Source: Bacteroidota bacterium (GTDB taxonomy: Bacteria; Bacteroidota; Bacteroidia; Bacteroidales; VadinHA17). Taken from it: a stretch of DNA of 8,128 nucleotides. This document shows positions 1 to 5,779 of this stretch, in pieces. The stretch covers positions 1-8,128 of the forward strand of contig JAUVHQ010000086.1 of the NCBI GenBank assembly GCA_030593185.1. The letters run 5' to 3'. Position 1 is the first letter of the stretch; every line of letters starts with the position of its first letter. The notes below the pieces were generated by a model. That model was not told the origin of the DNA. It saw only the letters and a list, made by a program, of their open reading frames with translations, and did no database searches. The position numbers were made by a program, and so were the translations under genes.

Positions 1-64
1 TTCGTTTGAACTTCTTCAGCGCCCTTTCTATATTTTCACCTTCTTTTACTGGTATTACAATCAT
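1..64 (-). CDS. rpsU: 30S ribosomal protein bS21, N-terminal part (cut by the window edge)
   Basis: The minus strand from the ATG at 64-62 encodes 21 residues, MIVIPVKEGENIERALKKFK followed by R, before the window ends. This is the conserved opening of bS21, a small subunit protein of about 60-70 residues; roughly the last two thirds lie outside the window. bS21 binds near the 3' end of 16S rRNA. In Bacteroidota it is reported to help hide the anti-Shine-Dalgarno sequence, which fits the general lack of Shine-Dalgarno sites in this phylum. The leader in front of the ATG (AAACAAAAAAAGTTAAT) has no AGGAGG-like site. A strong promoter match lies about 30 bases upstream, so the gene is probably transcribed independently of the helix-hairpin-helix gene behind it. 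Identity is near certain from the peptide although only the N-terminus is visible. Confidence 0.93.
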   Translation of the reverse strand, partial: MIVIPVKEGENIERALKKFKR

Positions 65-93
65 ATTAACTTTTTTTGTTTAAAATTGAGCCG

Positions 94-123
94 CAAATTT
101 ATAAATTGATATCTCATTATCAA
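94..123 (-). promoter_or_regulatory. Promoter of rpsU (Bacteroidota -33/-7 type)
   Basis: On the minus strand a TTG (123-121, within GTTTG) is followed by exactly 19 bases and then TAAATTTG (101-94). This matches the Bacteroidota primary sigma consensus TTTG-N17-23-TAnnTTTG with a perfect -7 element. Transcription should begin about 6-8 bases further on, near 86-88, leaving a 5' leader of about 22-24 bases before the rpsU ATG at 64. It is the best promoter match in the window. Confidence 0.75.
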
Positions 124-269
124 ACAGATTTCTAAAAAATAAATGAAAATTTGACTGATAACTCTAACCAGATAATTATTGTTACAGTTCAATGATCTGG
201 AAATCTATCAAATTATTAACTAAATTTAATACTATTTTTGACTCTAATCAAATAAAAAGAATTAAAATT

Positions 270-1193
270 TCAATTTGATTTCTCAATACTTGCCACAATA
301 TACGGTTTGATCCTTGAAAAACTTTCTTCGGGAATTATTCTGTTGGTTTTTAATTCGTTAACATCTTTAATATTTCCCTGAATATCTCTGTAATTTAATA
401 TACCCTTAACTGTATAAACATCCAGGTAGGGGTGTCTGATTAATTTTGAAAAATCGGCTTTATTAAGATCAATTCTTGTTATTCCAGTTGTATCAATATT
501 AACTGCCCGACTAATAATTTCAAATGTCTCATACGGTAAACCATACACTTCAAGAAGTTGTTCTTTCATGACAAATCCTCCTAACAGGTTCCTGTACTTC
601 AATATTCTTCCGGCTAAAACCGGACCAATACCCGGTAAATCAACAAGTAAGAGAGAATCAGCTGAATTAAGCTCAACTAATTGTACTTTTTTATCATTGA
701 TTATTACACGTGTACTGGTTTTTATATCCGGGCCATCAATTTCCTTAATCTGTATGTATGGCTCTGCCAGTTTATACCAATCCATTTTCAAACCATATAT
801 CTTCTTAAGGTCTTCGGGCTTATAAAACCGACCGCCCTTCTTCAAATATTTTCTGATAGTGTTTATTGTTTTATCAGAGAGGCCAAGATGCTTCCACTTA
901 TCAACCGAAAGAACATTCGGATCAAATTCAAAAAACTGAATATCATCCATGTTTTCAAATGATTTATCCCTGTTTTTCAAAGGTAAAACATCATCTTCTG
1001 CACTACTAATCAATTGTTCAAATGCCTCAATCTCTTTTTCAAAATCAGAATAGTCTGTTGACCGGTTAACAATAATCTTTGGTAAAAAAAGATATCCTGC
1101 CAAAACAAGAATTATAAGAACAACCAATACCAGGGTTCCATTCTTTTCTGCTTTTGAGAAAGTAAAGTATTGTTTTAGAAAATTGCGGATCAT
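270..1193 (-). CDS. Membrane-anchored protein with three helix-hairpin-helix (ComEA-like) repeats
   Basis: The 307-residue product begins with a short cytoplasmic stretch containing FSKAEKNG, followed by one hydrophobic segment (about residues 19-38), so it is probably anchored in the inner membrane. Three helix-hairpin-helix units follow at about residues 89-147, 172-233 and 240-299. The middle unit is the most canonical, with NSADSLLLVDLPGIG then AGRILKYR. The third keeps IDLNKADFSKL but lacks the GIG hairpin. Such repeats bind DNA backbone non-specifically, as in the competence protein ComEA. Proteins of this build are common and largely uncharacterised in Bacteroidota, so a role in DNA binding or uptake is inference. 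The ATG at 1193 is preceded by CTGAAACTT with no Shine-Dalgarno site, as expected. It lies 82 bases after the transporter gene on the same strand and may be co-transcribed if the weak hairpin between them leaks. Confidence 0.85.
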   Translation of the reverse strand: MIRNFLKQYFTFSKAEKNGTLVLVVLIILVLAGYLFLPKIIVNRSTDYSDFEKEIEAFEQLISSAEDDVLPLKNRDKSFENMDDIQFFEFDPNVLSVDKWKHLGLSDKTINTIRKYLKKGGRFYKPEDLKKIYGLKMDWYKLAEPYIQIKEIDGPDIKTSTRVIINDKKVQLVELNSADSLLLVDLPGIGPVLAGRILKYRNLLGGFVMKEQLLEVYGLPYETFEIISRAVNIDTTGITRIDLNKADFSKLIRHPYLDVYTVKGILNYRDIQGNIKDVNELKTNRIIPEESFSRIKPYIVASIEKSN

Positions 1194-1267
1194 AAGTTTC
1201 AGTTAGTTGTCAGGATACCAAATTAAGAACATAGCTTCACAAAGTAAAAAATTCTCACAACAAAAAC

Positions 1268-1284
1268 GGAAATGCTTAATTTCC
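1268..1284 (-). terminator. Possible weak intrinsic terminator at the transporter stop codon
   Basis: On the minus strand GGAAAT-TAAGC-ATTTCC forms a perfect 6-bp stem with a 5-base loop that contains the TAA stop codon of the transporter. It is followed at once by GTTTTTGTTG, a T-rich tract. The stem is short and AT-rich, so the structure may be weak or fortuitous. If real, it separates the transporter from the helix-hairpin-helix gene. Confidence 0.33.
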
Positions 1285-2640
1285 AAATATCCTAAGTTTA
1301 TAAAGGAAAACCATTGCAATTGCAATAGGTGCAATGAACTTTACAATAAATATAAAAGCAGGCAAATATCTACCCCTAAGGCTTCCCGAATTAGTTAGTT
1401 CGTCTCCGGCTATCCTGGCTTTGAGTGACCATCCAATAAATATTACAATAAAGAATCCTCCTACCGGCAGAAGAATATTGGCAGATGTAAAGTTCATTAT
1501 TTGAAAAATATTTGAACCAAACAATGTCAGGTTAGATGCCCATCCCCAGGATGCAGCAGCAAAAACTCCCAAAACGGATATAGAAGCTGCCGCAAGAATG
1601 GTAGCTTTCTTCCTGCTCATTTTTAATTCTTCAATAAAATAAGCAACTACGACTTCAAGAACTGAGATAGTAGAAGTTAATGCAGCTACTGTGAGAAGAA
1701 TAAAGAACATCAGGGAGAAAATGTATCCTCCGGGCATCTGCTGGAATATTTTCGGAAGAGTAATAAATACCAAACCTTCTTCAGAAGCAGGATCAATACC
1801 AAAAGCAAAAACAGCAGGAAAAATAGCAATTCCGGCAAGAATTGCTATAAAGGTATCAGCTAATGAAACGCTCAGAGCTGTATTTGCAAGATTTTCCTTT
1901 TTTCTTATATATGAACCATAGGTTATAAGTGTTCCCATACCGATACTTAATGAAAAGAAAGCCTGCCCAAGCGCTTCCAAAACAGTTTTACCCGTGATTT
2001 TTGAAAAATCGGGCTTAAACAGAAAAGATAATCCTTCAGATGCACCCGGTAATGTCACTGCCCTGATATCCAAAATAATAATCAACACCAACAGTAATGG
2101 CATTAAAACTTTCGTATATTTTTCAATACCTTTTTGGACCCCGGCTAAAATTATCCAGGCTGTCATAGCCATAAATATCAACATCCATAAAATAGGCCTT
2201 ATGGATCCTTCCCGGAAAGCATCAAACATACCGGTAAGCTCTTCTGAAGATTTTCCCTCGAATGCATTGGTAACAGACTGGAAAAGATACTCAAGAGTCC
2301 ATCCTGCTACAGCACTATAAAAAGCCAGTATCATAAAAGCAGCTCCAACACCCATTAAACCAACAAGAAACCATGGTTTACCAGGTGCCAGTTTTTTAAA
2401 TGCACCATATGGATTTCGTAGTGACCGTCTGCCAATGACAAATTCAGACATCATTACCGGAATACCAATTCCTATAATAAACAACAAGTAAACAACCAGG
2501 AAAGCTCCCCCGCCATTCTCTCCGACAACATAGGGGAATCGCCATATATTTCCAAGGCCGATCGCTGAACCCGCGGCTGCTGCAATCACTCCAAATTTAC
2601 TGGTAAAACTACCCCGTGGTTGTAAATCCTGATGATCCAT
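1276..2640 (-). CDS. Sodium-dependent transporter, neurotransmitter:sodium symporter (SNF/LeuT) family
   Basis: The 454-residue product is an inner-membrane secondary transporter that should use the sodium gradient to import amino acids or related compounds; the substrate cannot be read from the sequence. TM1 holds the family signature (AIGLGNIWRFPYVVGENGGG, residues 26-45), with Asn31 at the position of the LeuT sodium ligand Asn27. TM6 contains the unwound-helix stretch FFSLSIGMGTLITYGSYI (228-245). TM8 has AALTSTISVLE with Thr322 and Ser323 at the LeuT Na2 ligands Thr354 and Ser355. About 11 hydrophobic segments are visible, the last at about 424-447. This length and topology resemble the 11-TM bacterial members such as MhsT (about 453 residues) rather than the 12-TM animal carriers. 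It starts at an ATG and is complete. Repeat element copy 1 occupies its upstream region, and no convincing -33/-7 promoter was found there. Confidence 0.93.
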   Translation of the reverse strand: MDHQDLQPRGSFTSKFGVIAAAAGSAIGLGNIWRFPYVVGENGGGAFLVVYLLFIIGIGIPVMMSEFVIGRRSLRNPYGAFKKLAPGKPWFLVGLMGVGAAFMILAFYSAVAGWTLEYLFQSVTNAFEGKSSEELTGMFDAFREGSIRPILWMLIFMAMTAWIILAGVQKGIEKYTKVLMPLLLVLIIILDIRAVTLPGASEGLSFLFKPDFSKITGKTVLEALGQAFFSLSIGMGTLITYGSYIRKKENLANTALSVSLADTFIAILAGIAIFPAVFAFGIDPASEEGLVFITLPKIFQQMPGGYIFSLMFFILLTVAALTSTISVLEVVVAYFIEELKMSRKKATILAAASISVLGVFAAASWGWASNLTLFGSNIFQIMNFTSANILLPVGGFFIVIFIGWSLKARIAGDELTNSGSLRGRYLPAFIFIVKFIAPIAIAMVFLYKLRIFGN

Positions 2641-2825
2641 AAATGTTAAATATTATGTTGAAAAAAATTATCAATTAAAAAGTCGTAACTATTCAGTGTC
2701 TTCGCTTCGGCTGCGCTCAGCATAAAAAGTTTGGAAAATGGCTAATCTCATTATACTTTGAATTTTTAGTCTGCAATCTTCAGTCAGCAGTCGGCAATTT
2801 GAAGACCGGGTTATTTATACTTTTA

Positions 2826-2855
2826 TACAGTTAAGTTTCCAAATTCAGTTGCCAT
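2826..2855 (-). pseudogene. Relic of the N-terminus of a four-helix bundle protein (inside repeat copy 1)
   Basis: On the minus strand ATG at 2855 opens MATEFGNLTV, and the reading frame ends in TAA at 2825-2823 where the sequence joins the 3' part of the repeat (AAAAGTATAA). The F-x-x-L-x-V pattern near the start, normally followed by Trp, resembles the opening of TIGR02436-type four-helix bundle proteins. The last base before the junction is the T that would begin a TGG codon. The piece is only ten codons, so the assignment depends on copy 2 of the element, which holds what would be the next part of the same protein. Not expected to be functional. Confidence 0.45.
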
Positions 2856-2893
2856 TGTGTTATAATTATTTGATTGTTCTTTTCTTTCTTGCC

Positions 2894-2928
2894 GACTGTG
2901 GACTGTGGACTGCCGACTGATTAGTTAC
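2894..2928. repeat. Heptamer array GACTGTG/GACTGCC (copy 1)
   Basis: Four consecutive 7-bp units, GACTGTG, GACTGTG, GACTGCC and GACTGAT, run without interruption into the 7-bp element end TAGTTAC. On the minus strand the units read CAGTCGG/CAGTCCA. Inverted partners CAGTCAG and CAGTCGG lie at 2781-2794, so the gene relic sits between facing arrays. TGCCGACTG at 2890-2898 can pair with CAGTCGGCA at 2788-2796. Confidence 0.85.
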
Positions 2929-2977
2929 AAAAAATCAACAAATTTGCAAAAAACGAACTATTATTTAAAATTTTATG

Positions 2978-5323
2978 TTAAAACGGATAACCAATTCCAA
3001 GATGTAGGGTAAAATCATCCTTGAAGTTCACTCCGCCGTTAGCCATAACCCATTTATTACTACCATTAATAGCAGGATCCCTAAGCTTCATTCCCAGATC
3101 AAGGCGAAAAATGAAGAATGAAAAATCAAACCTTGTACCAAATCCGGTACCTAATGCAATATCATCATAGAATTTATCCCATTGGAAAACAGAACCTGGT
3201 CGTTCATCTTCCTGCCTTATAGACCAGATATTACCTGCGTCAAGGAACAAAGCTCCTTCAAGTACCCAAAAAAGTTTAAACCTGTATTCAAGGTTTGTTT
3301 CAAATTTTATATCAGCAGTTTGATTGTAGAATGTGACATCACCGGGATCATAAGAGCCCGGACCAAGCTCTCTGACATGCCACGCACGAATACCGTTAGC
3401 CCCTCCACCGAAATATTGCTTCTCGAATGGCATCGCCTGCGAATTTCCATATGGATAACCAACACCCAAAAAAGCACGGTACACAAGCTGGTCCGTCTTA
3501 TTAATATAATGATGATACCGAAAATCAATATCCCCTTTAAGATATTGTGCGTATTCCAATCCTAAAATACTGTAGTTTTCATTCTCAATTTTCCGGTTTG
3601 AAATATTCAGTAAACCGGATAATGAATTTCCGGCAGACTCCATGTTAAGGCGAATGAAAGTATAGTCAGCCACCTTCTTTATATTCTGATTATTGTAAAT
3701 GTAGCTGTAATTCAGAGCCGTGATCAATACATCTTTATAACTATAGGCAAGGTAGGTAGTTGTATCGAGTTTTTGGGCAAAATCGGGATCAATAACCGGT
3801 AGCTTCACTGCATTAATTTCCAGCGGATTCACTATATGTGTGGAGTATTTTGATGATTGCCAGTGATATCCAAAAGAAATATTTGCAATAGTCCTTGTAA
3901 AAACAGGCCTTTTCTGATAATTATAAGCGAATGACAAAAAGGTTTCGGGGTTATATTTCTTAATGAATTTTTCGGCATCAAGGAAAGGAAAAAGGAATTT
4001 TGGAAAATTGATTCTTGCTTCTGTACCCAGTTCAAGTGTATTTTGTAAAGTGCCTGATTTTTCAGTAAGTGTTTCAAAAGCCCCTTTCAACTTAAGATCA
4101 AGAACTTCAGATCCTCTAAACAAATTGCGGTGCTTATATAATAAATTAACTGCTCCACCTAAATTTCCTGCCGAATTCGTGCCTTCAAGCTCAATGGTAT
4201 AAGATTGAAGGGTAATGGGTATCAATTGAATGTGACAATTCAGTAAATAGTCATCTTCTTGCTTTCCTGCATTTTCAACTTCTTTGAAATTAATATTGAT
4301 AGACCTGTAAACATCGAGTGATGTCAAATGTAAACGGGTTTGCTCCACATCAGTCTGGTCGTAATATTGACCTCCTTTAATATAATTCGATTGAAGAATC
4401 CGTTTGGATTTGACCAGAAAGTTACTATCCCTGCCCATTATATAAAATCCGTCATAATTAAAAGTATCAAGATCCTGATAATACTTACCGGGATCAGCAA
4501 GGGCTGATTGCGGATCAAAACCGGGGTAAATAAAAACTTTGTTTATTTTATATTTTCGATGAGTGACTTTCAGTATCTGGTTTGAAGCTGTTTGTATACG
4601 ATACTTATTTACTACCAAAGTAAGATCAAGCTGATGATCACTAACAGTACTGTCAGCCTTAAAAGAAATATATTCTTTCGAAAAATTATAATATCCATCG
4701 TTTCTAATTAGTCGTTCAATTCTTAACCTTTCCTGCTGAAGAATATCAACATCATATTTTTTTCCGGTACGGATGACTGATGAAATTGTATCTGCCAGAA
4801 TGATTTTAGCAATTGCTGTATCTTCGATCTGATAATATATTTTTCTGATTTTAAAAGGGATACCGGAACGAACCCGAAAAATAACCTGTGCTTTTTTCTT
4901 TTTGGTGAAAATTGTATCATTTACAGAAGCATTGAAGTATCCCTTATGAACAAGGAAGGATTCAATATCCTTACTGGATTTCCCGGTTTGAAATTCATCA
5001 AATATCACAGGTTCTTCACCAATAGTGCGCAACCATTTATGGGGCCATTTTTCTTTCTCCTGATTTGACAAATTATACAGTCCAAGATGAAATCGAAATC
5101 CAAAAATCTTTTTATTAGGCTTTTGCTTTATATAATATTTAAGCTCACTTTTACTGATACTTTTTGTTTTTTGATCAAAATGAATAAAATTATTATCAAG
5201 AAGGGTCTTGTTTTCAGGTATGTATTTAGTTGGATTACACGACACAAAAACAATTAGTGAAAGACCGATTATATACCGGACATGTAATACTGAAATGTTT
5301 TTATTTAATATATGAATTCTCAA
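2978..5323 (-). CDS. tamL: TamL-like outer-membrane lipoprotein of the TamA/BamA (Omp85) family
   Basis: The 781-residue product starts with a lipoprotein signal peptide (hydrophobic residues about 17-28, then Cys29 in FVSC), so it should be lipidated and sorted to the outer membrane. A lipidated TamA homologue is characteristic of Bacteroidota and is called TamL; it is thought to work with TamB in outer-membrane assembly. Residues about 100-370 look like POTRA domains, including DIESFLVHKGYFNASV (119-134). From about 380 on, alternating strands form the 16-strand barrel. FGGGANGIRAWHVRELGPGS starts at residue 638, and IRAW corresponds to the conserved loop-6 VRGF/IRGW motif of Omp85 proteins. 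The chain ends in GIGYPF, an aromatic-terminated barrel signal. The start is TTG: an in-frame TAA lies four codons upstream and no ATG or GTG precedes the signal peptide. Related copies of a repeat element flank the gene. The family is certain; TamL rather than BamA rests on the lipobox. Confidence 0.88.
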   Translation of the reverse strand: MRIHILNKNISVLHVRYIIGLSLIVFVSCNPTKYIPENKTLLDNNFIHFDQKTKSISKSELKYYIKQKPNKKIFGFRFHLGLYNLSNQEKEKWPHKWLRTIGEEPVIFDEFQTGKSSKDIESFLVHKGYFNASVNDTIFTKKKKAQVIFRVRSGIPFKIRKIYYQIEDTAIAKIILADTISSVIRTGKKYDVDILQQERLRIERLIRNDGYYNFSKEYISFKADSTVSDHQLDLTLVVNKYRIQTASNQILKVTHRKYKINKVFIYPGFDPQSALADPGKYYQDLDTFNYDGFYIMGRDSNFLVKSKRILQSNYIKGGQYYDQTDVEQTRLHLTSLDVYRSININFKEVENAGKQEDDYLLNCHIQLIPITLQSYTIELEGTNSAGNLGGAVNLLYKHRNLFRGSEVLDLKLKGAFETLTEKSGTLQNTLELGTEARINFPKFLFPFLDAEKFIKKYNPETFLSFAYNYQKRPVFTRTIANISFGYHWQSSKYSTHIVNPLEINAVKLPVIDPDFAQKLDTTTYLAYSYKDVLITALNYSYIYNNQNIKKVADYTFIRLNMESAGNSLSGLLNISNRKIENENYSILGLEYAQYLKGDIDFRYHHYINKTDQLVYRAFLGVGYPYGNSQAMPFEKQYFGGGANGIRAWHVRELGPGSYDPGDVTFYNQTADIKFETNLEYRFKLFWVLEGALFLDAGNIWSIRQEDERPGSVFQWDKFYDDIALGTGFGTRFDFSFFIFRLDLGMKLRDPAINGSNKWVMANGGVNFKDDFTLHLGIGYPF

Positions 5324-5339
5324 AACTTGTAGTTAACAT
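5301..5339 (-). other. Short upstream ORF overlapping the tamL start, with a Shine-Dalgarno-like sequence
   Basis: ATG at 5339-5337 opens a 12-codon frame, MLTTSFENSYIK, ending in TAA at 5303-5301, so it overlaps the first eight codons of tamL in another frame. AAAAGGAG (5348-5341) lies just before it, but AGGAG to ATG leaves only two bases, which is too short for normal use. From AGGAG to the tamL TTG there are 17 bases, which is too long. It could be a leader peptide, a chance frame, or the sign of a one-base error that hides an ATG start of tamL. Confidence 0.25.
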
Positions 5340-5354
5340 TCTCCTTTTCGAGGG

Positions 5355-5379
5355 CAAATATAATTAATATGAACTACAA
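5355..5379 (-). promoter_or_regulatory. Probable tamL promoter (exact -7 element, short spacer)
   Basis: On the minus strand TATATTTG (5362-5355) matches TAnnTTTG exactly. It is preceded by TTTTG, with the TTG at 5379-5377, only 14 bases away against the usual 17-23. A start near 5348 would give a leader of about 25 bases before the TTG codon of tamL. Repeat copy 2 ends at 5385, immediately upstream, so the insertion may have replaced the original -33 region. Confidence 0.45.
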
Positions 5380-5558
5380 AATCTGTAACTATTCAGTGTC
5401 TTCGCTTCGGCTGCGCTCAGCATAAAAAGTTTGGAATGTCTAAAATGGCTAATATCATTATACTTTGCATTTTTAAGTCGGCAATCTTCAATCAGCAGTC
5501 GGCAATTTAAAAACCGTACTATTTATACTTTTCAGAATTTTGAATCATGTGATTATGT

Positions 5559-5668
5559 ATTTGAACAAACAGATCTTGAGGATTTTCTTATCTGAGTGGT
5601 CAAAGAGCATAGTTCATCTTTAGGAAAATTCTTGCTGCGTGATAAATATCCATTGCAAGAGCAACTGC
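5559..5668 (-). pseudogene. Frameshifted relic of a four-helix bundle (S23/IVP-type) protein inside repeat copy 2
   Basis: The minus strand from 5668 to 5633 reads AVALAMDIYHAA. Shifting one base, 5633 to 5559 continues with KNFPKDELCSLTTQ and then IRKSSRSVCSN before the frame hits ACA TAA at 5558-5553. The stretches NFPKDELxSLTxQIRxSSRSVCxN match what I know of one subfamily of four-helix bundle proteins (TIGR02436, related to the 23S rRNA intervening-sequence protein), where the next residues would be an acidic/Ala-rich piece followed by basic residues. The shift is explained by loss of one A in a run that should give GCA-GCA-AAG-AAT. N-terminal codons and everything after about residue 50 are missing, so it cannot make the protein. 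Full-length members have about 115-130 residues and unknown function. The identification is by motif recall, but the matched run is long. Confidence 0.72.
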
Positions 5669-5669
5669 T

Positions 5670-5704
5670 GATTGTGGACTGCCGACTGCCGACTGATTAG
5701 TTAC
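5670..5704. repeat. Heptamer array GATTGTG/GACTGCC (copy 2)
   Basis: Four 7-bp units, GATTGTG, GACTGCC, GACTGCC and GACTGAT, lead in phase into TAGTTAC at the element end, exactly as in copy 1 but with different unit variants. Facing units CAATCAG and CAGTCGG lie at 5489-5502, and TGCCGACTG (5680-5688) can pair with CAGTCGGCA (5496-5504). The variation in which unit occurs at each position suggests turnover within the array. Confidence 0.85.
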
Positions 5705-5779
5705 CAATTTTTTATTACTTTGCATTGCCGGGTTAATATTTGAAATCTGGATTAATCTGATACATTCATAATATCATTT

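Larger units (their letters stand above)
2685..2928 (-). repeat. Intergenic repeat element, copy 1 (244 bp, terminal inverted repeats, gene relic inside)
   Basis: This element fills most of the 337-base gap between tamL and the transporter gene. It begins with GTAACTATTCAGT and ends with the reverse complement of GTAACTAATCAGT, a 13-bp terminal inverted repeat with one mismatch. Bases 2685-2824 align with 5385-5532; the first 52 bases are identical and the rest differ by substitutions and a 10-bp gap after base 2736. Its other end carries 7-bp units (2894-2921), which are also shared with copy 2. The centre (2825-2893) is unlike copy 2 and holds a start codon plus ten codons on the minus strand. 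I see no flanking target-site duplication. The segment CTTCGCTTCGGCTGCGCTCAG resembles short interspersed repeats I associate with Bacteroidota genomes. No transposase is present, so any mobility would be in trans. Confidence 0.8.
5385..5704 (-). repeat. Intergenic repeat element, copy 2 (320 bp, terminal inverted repeats, gene relic inside)
   Basis: This is the longer relative of the element at 2685-2928, in the same orientation, and it fills most of the 456-base gap between tamL and the methyltransferase gene. The ends are GTAACTATTCAGT (5385-5397) and the reverse complement of GTAACTAATCAGT (5692-5704). Bases 5385-5436 are identical to 2685-2736, and similarity continues to 5532. The interior 5533-5669 is unique to this copy and encodes a frameshifted piece of a four-helix bundle protein on the minus strand. 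No clear target-site duplication is visible. The remaining gap sequence is the tamL promoter on one side. On the other side, 5705-5779 is the AT-rich leader of the methyltransferase gene, with only imperfect promoter matches. Confidence 0.8.

Noticed and set aside
160..195. CCAGAT/ATCTGG inverted repeat downstream of the helix-hairpin-helix gene as a terminator
   Set aside because: Only 6 bp with a loop of about 22 bases and no T-run; the 205-base gap 65-269 otherwise shows only the rpsU promoter.
2745..2785. Sigma70-like promoter in the repeat (minus strand TTGCAG ... TATAAT, also in copy 2)
   Set aside because: The spacer is only 15-16 bases and primary promoters in this phylum use TAnnTTTG rather than TATAAT; conservation is explained by the repeats being copies.
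2894..2928. Heptamer arrays as a CRISPR array
   Set aside because: Units are 7 bp and contiguous, with no 25-40 bp repeats, no unique spacers and no cas genes.
2671..2942. Target-site duplication around repeat copy 1
   Set aside because: Flanks are AAAAAGTC and AAAAAATC, similar mainly because both are A-rich, and copy 2 shows no corresponding duplication.
3182..3565. 127-codon plus-strand frame opposite tamL, and other frames over 60 codons opposite or inside genes
   Set aside because: They lie entirely within well-supported coding regions in other frames and resemble no known protein; they are shadows of the real genes.
5533..5669. Copy 2 interior as the avd gene of a diversity-generating retroelement
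   Set aside because: Avd proteins belong to the same broad four-helix bundle superfamily, but no reverse transcriptase, template or variable repeat is present in the window.
5715..5722. TTACTTTG as the -7 box of the RNA methyltransferase gene
   Set aside because: One mismatch at the important second base of TAnnTTTG and no TTG at 17-23 bases upstream; not strong enough to list.
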